A stretch of 64,000 bases of DNA, taken from LGRD01 sp031382215. GTDB lineage: Bacteria > Pseudomonadota > Gammaproteobacteria > Burkholderiales > Burkholderiaceae_C. Each line of letters begins with the position of its first letter. The first letter of the stretch is position 1. Positions 63,442-64,000 of the stretch are shown here, piece by piece. The notes beneath the pieces are model-generated. The model had not been told where the DNA came from, ran no database searches, and was given only the letters and a program-made list of their open reading frames with translations. Location: assembly GCA_031382215.1 (NCBI GenBank), contig JANMYQ010000188.1:26182-90181 (forward strand), read 5' to 3'. Made by a program: the position numbers and the translations under genes.

Positions 63442-64000
<559 letters not shown>

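Overview
The window is high-GC DNA read almost entirely as tightly packed chromosomal genes. Family content and gene order point to a betaproteobacterium of the order Burkholderiales, probably the Rubrivivax/Leptothrix/Ideonella-like part. The evidence is the yebC-purD-acyltransferase-hemF-rsfS-rlmH-maf-rng run, the glnS-linked FliK/FlhB-like pair, tolB-pal-cpoB, and the general domain repertoire; this placement is inferred from protein families and not from a search. I see no transposase, integrase, phage gene or CRISPR array, so the window looks like core chromosome with accessory patches (the glycan operon, the PQQ/TonB block and regulator islands).

Layout. 1-1646: 3' end of a dusC-like gene and small hypothetical or exported proteins. 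1684-5256: M23 peptidase, stand-alone cyclic-nucleotide-binding protein, FlhB C-domain-like protein, FliK and CAP lipoprotein, the last three downstream of glnS (5267-7102). 7275-10903: a repeat-rich exported protein, a 2-hydroxyacid dehydrogenase and a LytS/LytTR two-component pair. 11006-13443: De Ley-Doudoroff genes dgoA and dgoK, with a divergent SDR dehydrogenase. 14061-18542: a large secreted cucumisin-type subtilase and an ECF sigma/ChrR-like pair. 18712-24290: SRPBCC, DUF1499, M14-like peptidase, CreA, NTF2-like and HerA-like ATPase genes. 24458-31508: the housekeeping operon yebC to rng; the usual nadD is missing from it and RsfS carries a histone-H1-like tail.

31544-41204 (minus strand) is an almost gapless surface-glycan/LPS operon: a WaaE-like glycosyltransferase, MsbA, an AhpD-like protein, a GT11-like transferase, a GT2, a methyltransferase, an RgpF-like protein, another GT2, a fused acetyltransferase-oxoisomerase and an FdtB-like aminotransferase. 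It should make a dTDP-3-acetamido-3,6-dideoxyhexose and build it into an envelope glycan. 41263-44045 is tolB-pal-cpoB. 44119-46293 holds a YeeE/YedE transporter, tcdA and two tRNA-Lys genes, which are predicted substrates of TcdA. 46446-53596 is a mixed regulator/hydrolase region with a tandem double-TetR protein and a 14-bp repeat array.

53863-57750 is the most interesting functional block: a sorbosone dehydrogenase-type quinoprotein, a small cytochrome c and a TonB-dependent receptor that closely resembles E. coli PqqU (YncD), the PQQ importer. This suggests a unit that scavenges PQQ, loads an enzyme with it and passes electrons on. 57847-63243 holds msrA, a small His-containing protein with a ZnuD-like receptor, pdxH, a MobA-like nucleotidyltransferase and chaC. 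The window ends in edd (from 63442), whose promoter spacer carries a perfect HexR-like palindrome.
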